A stretch of 54,373 nt of DNA from Sulfitobacter sp. HI0040 (GTDB lineage Bacteria; Pseudomonadota; Alphaproteobacteria; Rhodobacterales; Rhodobacteraceae), in assembly GCF_001634885.1 (NCBI RefSeq), contig NZ_LWEX01000146.1:1-54373 (forward strand), read 5' to 3'. This document shows positions 8,646-16,162 of this stretch, piece after piece. Position 1 is the stretch's first letter. Every line of letters begins with the position of its first letter. Below the pieces are notes generated by a model, which was not told the origin of the DNA, made no database searches, and was given only the letters and a program-made list of their open reading frames with translations. The position numbers and the translations under genes are program-made.

Positions 8646-9087
8646 CCTTGGCGGCATCGCCCAGCCGCCTCACGCCTATGTGCCGGGGCGGACGGCGCGC
8701 CATGCGGAGGATGCTTTCGATGTGATTACCGCATCTGTCGTTCCCGGTATGAAGCCTGCGGAGCTTGTGCGCACCAAGGCGTGGAGGGCCGGGCTGCACT
8801 ATCTGCAGGCTGGATACTATTGGGAATGTCACGAAGTGCTCGAACCCGTCTGGATGCAATTGGAAGAAGGCACGCCGGAACGTGATATGGTGCAGGCGCT
8901 GATTCAACTGGCCAATGCGCGGCTGAAGCTGCGGATGGGCCGCCCGAGAGCAACCTTGAGGCTCTGCGCTATGGTAGAGGCCCATCTGGCCCGCTGCGGT
9001 AGGGGCGGGGCCATCATGGGCCTTTCCCCCGCGGAGGTCGCGGACTGGATACAGCAGGTGCGGCGCGAGGCGCAGGGGGCATCATAG
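8620..9087 (+). CDS. DUF309 family protein
   Basis: 155 residues. The segment YLQAGYYWECHEVLEPVW followed by VQALIQLANARLK matches the DUF309 helical family, whose conserved histidine and glutamates (HEVLE) suggest a buried polar or metal site. Function is unknown. It starts with GTG inside the last codons of the hydrolase gene (26-nt overlap), which argues for translational coupling and co-expression with the benzoate genes. A short basic N-terminal region of about 45 residues precedes the domain. Confidence 0.83.
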   Translation: MKPSRLADNLGGIAQPPHAYVPGRTARHAEDAFDVITASVVPGMKPAELVRTKAWRAGLHYLQAGYYWECHEVLEPVWMQLEEGTPERDMVQALIQLANARLKLRMGRPRATLRLCAMVEAHLARCGRGGAIMGLSPAEVADWIQQVRREAQGAS

Positions 9088-9113
9088 TGCACATGGTCTA
9101 GCATTTGTGTGCA
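9088..9113 (+). promoter_or_regulatory. TGCACA inverted repeat ahead of boxC, possible operator
   Basis: TGCACA (9088-9093) and TGTGCA (9108-9113) form an inverted repeat with 14 nt between, starting right after the DUF309 stop and ending 72 nt before boxC. A TATAGT at 9146-9151 could be a -10 sequence downstream. The TGCA core recalls the BzdR/BoxR type of operator; the assignment is inferred. Confidence 0.4.
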
Positions 9114-9185
9114 TGTCGCGGCGCGGTAAGTTAAAAAAGATGAAATATAGTACTGTTTCGTGAATTGAACCCGAGGAGTTAGCGC

Positions 9186-10844
9186 ATGGGCAAGGTTATC
9201 GACTTTCAGACCGATCCTTCCAAGTACCGCCACTGGAAGGTGGAATACGACGGGCCCGTTGCGCGGCTTTCGATGGATGTTGACGAAAAGGGCGGCCTTT
9301 TCGAGGGGTATGAGCTGAAGCTGAACAGCTATGACCTAGGGGTGGACATCGAACTGGCCGACATCGTCCAGCGGATGCGATTCGAACATCCCGAGGTGAA
9401 AGTGGTCGTGATGCAGTCCGCCAAGGACAAGGTGTTCTGCGCCGGGGCGAATATCCGCATGCTGGGCGGCGCGGAACATGCGCATAAGGTCAATTTCTGC
9501 AAATTCACGAATGAAACGCGCAATACTTACGAAGCGGCGCTTGCCGACAGTGGCCAGAACTACATCTGCGCCATCCGGGGCGCCTGCGCGGGGGGCGGTT
9601 ATGAATTGGCACTCGCGTGCAACCACCTGATGCTGACCGACGACAGCACGTCATCCGTGGCGCTGCCGGAGGTGCCGCTTCTCGCGGTTCTGCCGGGGAC
9701 CGGCGGGCTGACCCGCGTGACCGACAAGCGCAAGGTGCGGCGCGATCTGGCGGATGTCTTCTGCGCCATCGAGGAAGGCGTGAAAGGCAAGCGCGCGGTC
9801 GAATGGCGGTTGGTGGACGAGGTGATCCCGAATTCGAAATTCGATGACGTGGTGGCCGAGCGGGCGGCGGAACTGGCAGAAAGCTCCGACAAACCCGACG
9901 TCGAGAAGGGGATCGAACTGAAGCCCCTTGATCGTACTTTTGCCGAGGATGGCGTGAACTATTCTTCCGTCGAGGTCGCCCTGCACCGGGAGGGGCGCCG
10001 CGCGACCATCACGATCAAGGGCCCCGAAGGCGACGCGCCCGCGGACATGGATGCCTTCGTCGCCGAAGGGGCGGACAACTGGATCCTGCGCTGCGCACGC
10101 GAGTTGGACGATGCCATCTTGCACCTGCGCAACAACGAAAAGGAGCTCGGCTTGATCGAGTTCCAGACGCAGGGCGATCCGGAAAGGGTCATCGCACACG
10201 AAGCGCTGCTGCTGAAAAACCGGGAGCACTGGCTCGCCAACGAGGTTCTGCAGTATTGGAAGCGTGTACTGAAACGGGTGGACATGACTTCCCGCAGCCT
10301 CGTGGCGATTGTTGAGCATGGGTCGTGCTTCGCCGGTCCGCTGGCCGAACTGCTTTGGGCCGCTGATCGCAGCTACATGATGCTGGAGGAGTTCGATGGC
10401 GACAATCGGCACCTCGCCACCGTGACGCTGAGCGATGGCAACTTCGGCAGCTACCCGATGGGCAACGATCTGACCCGGCTGGAAACCCGGTTCCTCGGTA
10501 CGCCCGAACAGGTGGAAACGCTGAAAGACAGCATCGGCGATGCGCTGGAGGCCGATGAGGCCGAAAAGCTCGGCCTTGTCACCTATGCCTATGACGATAT
10601 CGACTGGGAAGACGAGGTGCGCCTGTTCATGGAAGAGCGCGCGAGCTTCAGCCCCGACGCAATGACCGGCATGGAAGCGAATTTGCGCTTCGCCGGTCCT
10701 GAGACGATGGAAACACGCATATTCGGGCGGCTCACCGCTTGGCAGAACTGGATTTTCCAGCGGCCCAATGCCGTGGGCGAAGAAGGTGCATTGCAGCGCT
10801 ATGGCACCGGCGTGCGGGGCAAATACGACATGGAACGCGTCTGA
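9186..10844 (+). CDS. boxC: 2,3-epoxybenzoyl-CoA dihydrolase (BoxC)
   Basis: 552 residues, the expected size for BoxC, with a crotonase/enoyl-CoA hydratase domain (MQSAKDKVFCAGANI oxyanion region, then IRGACAGGGYELALACNHL) and the long BoxC-specific C-terminal half. BoxC opens the ring of 2,3-epoxybenzoyl-CoA hydrolytically, releasing formate and giving 3,4-dehydroadipyl-CoA semialdehyde. It is the first of boxC-boxB-boxA and has its own upstream region with a TGCACA inverted repeat. The start follows GAGGAG. Confidence 0.96.
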   Translation: MGKVIDFQTDPSKYRHWKVEYDGPVARLSMDVDEKGGLFEGYELKLNSYDLGVDIELADIVQRMRFEHPEVKVVVMQSAKDKVFCAGANIRMLGGAEHAHKVNFCKFTNETRNTYEAALADSGQNYICAIRGACAGGGYELALACNHLMLTDDSTSSVALPEVPLLAVLPGTGGLTRVTDKRKVRRDLADVFCAIEEGVKGKRAVEWRLVDEVIPNSKFDDVVAERAAELAESSDKPDVEKGIELKPLDRTFAEDGVNYSSVEVALHREGRRATITIKGPEGDAPADMDAFVAEGADNWILRCARELDDAILHLRNNEKELGLIEFQTQGDPERVIAHEALLLKNREHWLANEVLQYWKRVLKRVDMTSRSLVAIVEHGSCFAGPLAELLWAADRSYMMLEEFDGDNRHLATVTLSDGNFGSYPMGNDLTRLETRFLGTPEQVETLKDSIGDALEADEAEKLGLVTYAYDDIDWEDEVRLFMEERASFSPDAMTGMEANLRFAGPETMETRIFGRLTAWQNWIFQRPNAVGEEGALQRYGTGVRGKYDMERV

Positions 10845-10853
10845 CGCATCGCC

Positions 10854-10873
10854 GCGGCCCCTGTCCGGGCCGT
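10854..10873 (+). other. Small intercistronic hairpin, boxC-boxB
   Basis: CGGCCC and GGGCCG pair around a 6-nt loop, with one additional G-T pair, ten bases after the boxC stop. No T-run follows, so it is more likely an mRNA stability or processing element than a terminator. Confidence 0.4.
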
Positions 10874-10928
10874 GGTCTGAAACATCGAAAGGCCGGGCAG
10901 CGATCCCGCCTAACTGGAGGAACTTCGA

Positions 10929-12380
10929 ATGCTTGATCTGATCAACGTCAGCTATGATACGCAGATCCCGAACAACGTGGGGCTGTCCGAAGACAAGAAG
11001 GTGCTGAAGGCGCTGGAAAAATGGCATCCCGGTTACATCAACTGGTGGAACGACCTGATCCCGCAGAACTTTCAGGAATCCATGGTTTACCTGCGCACCG
11101 CCGTCAGCGTGGACCCCAAAGGCTGGGCCAAGTTCGATTACGTGAAGATGCCGGAATATCGCTGGGGTGTCCTGCTCGCTCCGCAGGTCGAAGACCGAAA
11201 GATTCCCATGGGCGAACATTACGGCGAACCCGCGTGGCAGGAGGTGCCGGGCGAATACCGCAACATGCTCAAGCGGCTCATCGTCATCCAGGGCGATACG
11301 GAGCCCGGCTCCGTCGAACAGCAGCGCTTCCTCGGTCTGACGGCGCCGTCGCTCTATGACATGCGCAACCTGTTTCAGGTCAACGTGGAAGAAGGCCGCC
11401 ACCTCTGGGCAATGGTCTATCTGCTGCAAAAGTATTTCGGACGCGATGGCCGCGAAGAGGCGGACGACCTGCTGGTCCGCTCCTCCGGGTCGGACGAAGC
11501 ACCGCGGATGTTGGGTGCCTTCAACGAGGAAACGCCGGATTGGCTGTCGTTCTTCATGTTCACCTATTTCACCGACCGCGACGGCAAGATGCAGCTTGAA
11601 AGCCTTGCGCAGTCGGGCTTCGACCCGCTGTCGCGCACCTGCCGCTTCATGCTGACCGAAGAGGCGCATCATATGTTCGTGGGCGAAACGGGCGTGGGCC
11701 GCACCATCCAGGCGACGCTGGAGGCGATGGCGAAGCACAACATCACCGACCCCTACGACATCAACAAGATCCGCGACCTCGGGGTGATCGACCTGCCCAC
11801 CATCCAGAAAAAACTGAACCTGCACTACACGCTGTCGCTCGACCTGTTCGGGCAGGAGGTTTCCACCAACGCGGCCAATGCCTTCAACTCCGGCATCAAG
11901 GGCCGCTATATGGAGCAGCGGATCGACGATGATCACAAGCTGACGGATGACACCTATCCCGTGACCTCCATCGTCGACGGCAAGATCGTGACGGAAGACG
12001 TACCCGCATTGACAGCCATCAATATGCGGTTGCGGGACGATTACGTGCGCGATGCCGCGGGCGGTGTGGGCCGCTGGAACAAGCAGATCCAGAAGGCGGG
12101 CGTGGAGTTCGAACTGAAGCTGCCGCATGAAGGGTTCCACCGACAGATCGGTGTGTTCAGCACGGTCGCAGTCGATCCGGGTGGCAACATCATCAGCGCC
12201 GACGAATGGCACAAGCGCCGGGACGAATGGCTGCCCACGAAAGCAGATGGCGATTATATCAGCTCGTTGATGAAACCCTGCTACGAGCCGGGCAAATACG
12301 CCAGCTGGATTGCTCCGCCCAAGGTGGGCATCGACAACAAGCCCGGCGATTTCGAATATGTGAAGCTGCACATGGCCTGA
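10929..12380 (+). CDS. boxB: Benzoyl-CoA 2,3-epoxidase oxygenase subunit (BoxB)
   Basis: 483 residues with the di-iron ligand pattern of BoxB: E155-x-x-H158 in VNVEEGRHLW and E244-x-x-H247 in LTEEAHHMF, close to the spacing known from the Azoarcus enzyme. BoxB uses O2 and electrons from BoxA to convert benzoyl-CoA to its 2,3-epoxide in the cytoplasm. A clear GGAGG precedes the ATG. It sits between boxC and boxA, with hairpins on both sides that may tune the amounts of the three proteins. Confidence 0.97.
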   Translation: MLDLINVSYDTQIPNNVGLSEDKKVLKALEKWHPGYINWWNDLIPQNFQESMVYLRTAVSVDPKGWAKFDYVKMPEYRWGVLLAPQVEDRKIPMGEHYGEPAWQEVPGEYRNMLKRLIVIQGDTEPGSVEQQRFLGLTAPSLYDMRNLFQVNVEEGRHLWAMVYLLQKYFGRDGREEADDLLVRSSGSDEAPRMLGAFNEETPDWLSFFMFTYFTDRDGKMQLESLAQSGFDPLSRTCRFMLTEEAHHMFVGETGVGRTIQATLEAMAKHNITDPYDINKIRDLGVIDLPTIQKKLNLHYTLSLDLFGQEVSTNAANAFNSGIKGRYMEQRIDDDHKLTDDTYPVTSIVDGKIVTEDVPALTAINMRLRDDYVRDAAGGVGRWNKQIQKAGVEFELKLPHEGFHRQIGVFSTVAVDPGGNIISADEWHKRRDEWLPTKADGDYISSLMKPCYEPGKYASWIAPPKVGIDNKPGDFEYVKLHMA

Positions 12381-12413
12381 GGGCCACGCGGCTGCGTAAG
12401 ATAAAGGACCGGA

Positions 12414-12435
12414 GGCGGGCCGGGCACGGCCCGCC
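12414..12435 (+). other. Intercistronic hairpin, boxB-boxA
   Basis: A perfect 9-bp GC-rich stem, GGCGGGCCG/CGGCCCGCC, with a GGCA loop, located 34 nt after boxB and 27 nt before boxA. There is no T-run. It could protect the boxCB mRNA from 3' decay or reduce boxA expression. Confidence 0.55.
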
Positions 12436-12461
12436 CTATCCATGTTTCAGGGGAGGGCGCC

Positions 12462-13640
12462 ATGAACAAGCCGATCAAACAGCATCTCATCGATCCGGAG
12501 ATCTGCATCCGGTGCTACACGTGTGAAATGACCTGCCCGATCAACGCGATCGAGCATGACGACAACAACGTGGTCGTGAACCCGGACATCTGCAATTTCT
12601 GCATGGACTGCATTCCTGTCTGCCCGACAGGCTCTATCGACGAATGGCGCGTCGTCGAAACGCCCTACACGCTCGAACAGCAGTACGAGATGGATGAACT
12701 GCCCGAGCAGGAGGATATCGAAGGCCCCGCCGTCCCGGAGGAGGAGGAATCCACCGATCCCGTCGCCGCCCTTCTGGCCGAGGCGCACAAGGGGGCGGGC
12801 GGGAAGGCCCGCGCGCCGGTCACCGCGGCTAAGCCGACTGTGAACATGTATAACCTCGGAAGGCCTGCGCGTATGAAGGTGCAGGGGAACTACCGCCTTA
12901 CGGATGATCCCGAACATGATGTGCGCCACATCATCCTTGATCCGGGCGCACAGCCTTTCCCCGTGCTCGAAGGGCAATCGGTTGGGATCATTCCGCCCGG
13001 AACGGACGCGGAGGGCAAGCCGCATCTGCCCCGGCTCTATTCGGTGTCCAGCCCGCGCGACGGGGAGCGGTCGGGCTATCACAACATCTCGCTCACCGTG
13101 AAGCGGGAGGTGGAGGGGCTTGCTTCCAACTACCTTTGCGATCTCGAACAGGGGGCGGAGGTTGACGTCACCGGGCCCTTCGGTGCGACCTTCCTTATGC
13201 CGGGCGATCATTCGGCGCATCTGCTGCTGATTTGCACGGGCACCGGTTCCGCCCCGATGCGGGCCTTTACCATGCAGCGTCAGCGCAGCGGTGCCACCGG
13301 GGGCATGACCATGTTCTTCGGCGCTCGCGCCCCCGAAAGCCTGCCCTATTTCGGCCCGCTCAAAAAGGTGCCTGAAAGCCTGCTGAAACAGCATCTTGTC
13401 TTCAGCCGGCTTGAGGACTGCGAAAAGGAATATGTGCAGGATCGCATCGTTGCGGAGCAGGAAGTGGTCGCGGAGCTTCTGGCCAATGACAAGACCCATA
13501 TCTACATTTGCGGGCTGCGCGGTATGGAGGAAGGCGTCGAACAGGCGATGACTTCCATCGCCGAGGGCATGGGGCAGCAGTGGTCGGACCTGCGCGACAC
13601 CATGCGCGAAGACGGACGTTATCACGTGGAAACCTATTGA
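12462..13640 (+). CDS. boxA: Benzoyl-CoA 2,3-epoxidase reductase subunit (BoxA)
   Basis: 392 residues. The N-terminal ferredoxin part has two 4Fe-4S cysteine sets (C15, C18, C21, C25 and C44, C47, C50, C54). An acidic linker rich in Glu follows, then a ferredoxin-NADP reductase part with the FAD motif RLYSVSSPRDG and the NADPH-binding LLLICTGTGSAPMRAF, ending in the typical aromatic tail HVETY. BoxA passes electrons from NADPH to BoxB. The stop overlaps the thioesterase start (ATGA), so those two are coupled. Confidence 0.96.
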   Translation: MNKPIKQHLIDPEICIRCYTCEMTCPINAIEHDDNNVVVNPDICNFCMDCIPVCPTGSIDEWRVVETPYTLEQQYEMDELPEQEDIEGPAVPEEEESTDPVAALLAEAHKGAGGKARAPVTAAKPTVNMYNLGRPARMKVQGNYRLTDDPEHDVRHIILDPGAQPFPVLEGQSVGIIPPGTDAEGKPHLPRLYSVSSPRDGERSGYHNISLTVKREVEGLASNYLCDLEQGAEVDVTGPFGATFLMPGDHSAHLLLICTGTGSAPMRAFTMQRQRSGATGGMTMFFGARAPESLPYFGPLKKVPESLLKQHLVFSRLEDCEKEYVQDRIVAEQEVVAELLANDKTHIYICGLRGMEEGVEQAMTSIAEGMGQQWSDLRDTMREDGRYHVETY

Positions 13641-14065
13641 TGGCGGCGCAACCTTTCGTCCATCCGGTCAATGTCACCTGGGGGGACTGCGATCCCGCGC
13701 GCATCGCCTATACCGCGCGCCTGCCATGGTTCGCGCTGGATGCGATCAATGCATGGTGGGAAGCGCATTTCGACGGCGAAGGCTGGTACCAGCTTGAACT
13801 CGATCGCAATATCGGCACGCCCTTCGTGAACCTGTCGATGGACTTCCGCAGCCCCGTTACCCCCCGGCACAAGCTGCTGTGCGAAACCTACCCGACACGG
13901 TTGGGCGAAAAGTCCATCACCTTCGGAATGAAGGCACGGCAAGACGGGATCCTGTGTTTCGAAGGCAGCTTTACCTGCGTGTTTACCATCGCCGATCAAT
14001 TCAAGAGCCAGCCCGCCCCGCAGCGTCTGCGGGACGTGATCGAACCTCTGGTTCGGACGGGTTAA
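13640..14065 (+). CDS. Box-cluster acyl-CoA thioesterase (4HBT hot-dog family)
   Basis: 141 residues, a single hot-dog domain. The N-terminal motif WGDCDPARIAYTARLPWF matches 4-hydroxybenzoyl-CoA thioesterase, with the catalytic aspartate in CDPARI. In box clusters such enzymes are thought to hydrolyse benzoyl-CoA or dead-end CoA esters and so protect the CoA pool; here that is inferred from context. It begins within the boxA stop codon. Confidence 0.9.
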   Translation: MAAQPFVHPVNVTWGDCDPARIAYTARLPWFALDAINAWWEAHFDGEGWYQLELDRNIGTPFVNLSMDFRSPVTPRHKLLCETYPTRLGEKSITFGMKARQDGILCFEGSFTCVFTIADQFKSQPAPQRLRDVIEPLVRTG

Positions 14066-14086
14066 TGCCGGGTACCCGCCCTTCAT

Positions 14087-14139
14087 GCATTATTTCGCGC
14101 AATCGGCCTTGATGTTTTGATTCCTGCATTATTTTTCGC
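14087..14139 (+). promoter_or_regulatory. Twin boxR-upstream repeats, candidate BoxR operators
   Basis: GCATTATTTCGC (14087-14098) and GCATTATTTTTCGC (14126-14139), both preceded by T to give TGCA, are spaced 39 nt apart just before boxR. The second ends four bases from the start codon. The first is nearly identical to the motif ahead of the benzoate-CoA ligase, which fits autoregulation plus control of the ligase gene by the same repressor. Confidence 0.5.
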
Positions 14140-14142
14140 GAA

Positions 14143-15042
14143 ATGAACGATATGTCTGACAGCACCCGAGACCGGGATACCGGCGCCGAACTGATCGCAC
14201 GCCTTGCCGCGCGGGTCGCCGAAGCGAGGAAGGCGCGGGGGCTGCCACGGCGCGTGCTTTCCGAACTTTCCGGTGTATCCCCGAGGTACCTTGCCCAGTT
14301 GGAAGCCGGGGAAGGAAATATATCCATCCGACTTCTGGAACGGGTCGCTACGGCGCTGAACCTCAAAGTCGAAAACCTCATCGCGGAAGAACTGCCGATG
14401 GATCATGATGTCCAGCGGCTCGTCGCGCTTTTCCGTCAGGCCCCGGACGACGTTCAACAGCGTGTGCGTTCGATCCTTGCGCCCGAAAACCCGAAGCTGA
14501 TGCGGGCGGGCCGAATCTGTCTGATTGGCCTGCGGGGCGCGGGTAAATCGACATTGGGGCGGATGGCCGGCGAGGCGCTGAAAATTCCCTTTGTCGAACT
14601 CAACAAGGACATAGAGGCCCATAACGAGATGCCCCTCTCGGAGATCATGGCGCTCTACGGGGAAGAGGGCTACCGGGAGATGGAGGCCGAGGCGCTGGAG
14701 CGTGTCAGCGCCCGGCACGATCGGATCATCCTTGCCGTGGCGGGCGGTATCGTCGCGGAAAAGACGACCTATGCGCGGCTGCTTGAACGCTTCCATACCG
14801 TCTGGCTGAAAACCAGCCCGGCCGAACATATGCAGCGCGTGCGTGCGCAGGGCGATGTCCGCCCCATGCAGGGCAACCCTGCCGCGATGGCGCAGCTTAA
14901 ATCCCTGCTCGAAGGCCGCAAGCCGCTTTATGAAAAGGCCGAGGCGCAGTTGAACACCTCCAACCGGACGGTGCGAAGCTCTCTCAACGATCTGCTGGCT
15001 ATCGTCGCGAGCCGGGGGTTCCTCGACCGCGGCGAAGGATGA
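14143..15042 (+). CDS. boxR: Benzoyl-CoA-responsive repressor BoxR (XRE-shikimate kinase fusion)
   Basis: 299 residues. The N-terminal XRE-type helix-turn-helix spans about residues 25-75 (RRVLSELSGVSPRYLAQLE). A linker leads to a shikimate-kinase-like domain with the P-loop GLRGAGKST at about 129-137 and an NKDIE acidic motif. This architecture is characteristic of BzdR/BoxR, in which the kinase-like domain binds benzoyl-CoA and releases the operator. The gene lies at the end of the box operon, overlapping the next gene by ATGA, and has repeats in its own upstream region. Confidence 0.95.
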   Translation: MNDMSDSTRDRDTGAELIARLAARVAEARKARGLPRRVLSELSGVSPRYLAQLEAGEGNISIRLLERVATALNLKVENLIAEELPMDHDVQRLVALFRQAPDDVQQRVRSILAPENPKLMRAGRICLIGLRGAGKSTLGRMAGEALKIPFVELNKDIEAHNEMPLSEIMALYGEEGYREMEAEALERVSARHDRIILAVAGGIVAEKTTYARLLERFHTVWLKTSPAEHMQRVRAQGDVRPMQGNPAAMAQLKSLLEGRKPLYEKAEAQLNTSNRTVRSSLNDLLAIVASRGFLDRGEG

Positions 15043-16100
15043 AGGCAACAGGTTCGCCGCAGGTCGTTCTCTGCGAGGCGGGGGCGGGCGCGGCGCCCTT
15101 CATCGATGCGCTGCTGTCCAACGGTATTTTAGTGACCGTGCAGGAAGAAGACGCCACCACGTTGGAACGTGTGGCAGATGGTCTGAAGGGTCGTCTCAAA
15201 GGGCCGTTGCCGGAGTTTGTCGATAGCTCCGCCCGTTTTGCCAAGGATGCCAACGTGATTGCCGCGCCTTCGGCCCTTGGCTGGGTGCCCCAACCCCCCA
15301 CTGCCGTCTTGGCCGAACCCATCACGGTGGGCGGGGCGGGGCCCCTTTACCTCGATCTTTCGGCTTTCCCGCTGGTTGAACTTTGCGCGGTGGGGAGGGA
15401 AGGGGCCGCGGGAGAGTTGCGGGCCATATTGGCCGCCTCTGGCGCCCAGATCCTGTCGGCCCCGGCAGGTGCCCTCTTTCCCGGCAGTCGCCTGCAAAAC
15501 CGGATGGTTGCCATGGTGGAGGCATTGCTGATGGCAGGCGCCGCCCCTTGGGATATCGACGAGGCGCTGGAAGCGGCGGGTTGGTCACCCGGCCCCTTGG
15601 CCCTGCAGGACGGGCAGGGCCTTGATGGCACGCTTGCACGTTGGCGCGCCGGGGGAGGGCACCGGCATACGATATTGGAACGCATGGTGCAGGAAGGCCG
15701 CCTTGGACGCGCGGTCGGGGTCGGCTGGTATCGGTATCCCGGCGGGGGCGGTGCGGTGATCGACCCCCTGCTGGAAGACATGATTGAGGAAGAGGCGCGG
15801 TTTGCCGGCCACAGGCGGGGCGACATGACCGCGCCCTGTATCGTGCAAGCGGTCACGCTGGGACTGCTGGCGGAATTAGTTGAGATTTTTGAGGCAGGGA
15901 TGGCGGAGCGGATGCTTGACCAGCTTGTAGGCGCGAAGACCGGCTACGGCCCTTCGGGTAAAGGCCTTTGCGCTGAAGCAAAGCGCATGGGGCAGGCAGA
16001 GATGGCGGAGGCCTTGGCCGCTTTGCGCGGGCGCTTCGGATCGGCATGGGAACTTCCGGCAGCGCTCCGCAGCACGGGGGAGGCGCGGCTGTTCCGGTAG
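15039..16100 (+). CDS. Degenerate 3-hydroxyacyl-CoA dehydrogenase-like protein
   Basis: 353 residues. The C-terminal part has two 3HCDH C-terminal-type domains: one with VAMVEALLMAGAAPWDIDEAL and GWSPGPLALQDGQGLD, then RLGRAVGVGWYRYP, then a second with GLLAELVEIFEAGMA and GYGPSGKG. The N-terminal half is the size of an NAD domain, but its GxGxxG has decayed to EAGAGAAP, and the HFFNP motif with the catalytic histidine reads LSAFP followed by LVEL. Dehydrogenase activity is unlikely; a binding or structural role in CoA-ester metabolism is possible. It starts inside the boxR stop (ATGA) and is the last gene of the box operon. Confidence 0.8.
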   Translation: MKATGSPQVVLCEAGAGAAPFIDALLSNGILVTVQEEDATTLERVADGLKGRLKGPLPEFVDSSARFAKDANVIAAPSALGWVPQPPTAVLAEPITVGGAGPLYLDLSAFPLVELCAVGREGAAGELRAILAASGAQILSAPAGALFPGSRLQNRMVAMVEALLMAGAAPWDIDEALEAAGWSPGPLALQDGQGLDGTLARWRAGGGHRHTILERMVQEGRLGRAVGVGWYRYPGGGGAVIDPLLEDMIEEEARFAGHRRGDMTAPCIVQAVTLGLLAELVEIFEAGMAERMLDQLVGAKTGYGPSGKGLCAEAKRMGQAEMAEALAALRGRFGSAWELPAALRSTGEARLFR

Positions 16101-16119
16101 GAAGTGACCCGAACCAAAA

Positions 16120-16141
16120 AGGCCGCCCCGAAGGGCGGCCT
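16120..16141 (-). terminator. Terminator after the ABC solute-binding protein gene
   Basis: A 9-bp stem AGGCCGCCC/GGGCGGCCT with a four-base loop; on the - strand it is followed by TTTTT. It lies just downstream of the - strand solute-binding protein gene and also close behind the + strand gene ending at 16100. Confidence 0.85.
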
Positions 16142-16162
16142 CCATTCGCTGGTTCGGTTCGA

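Noticed and set aside
9651-12443. A 930-codon open frame on the - strand over boxC and boxB
   Set aside because: Its sequence is the antisense of two clear enzymes, rich in His/Arg/Gly/Val with no family motif and no ribosome site; long antisense frames are common in GC-rich genes.
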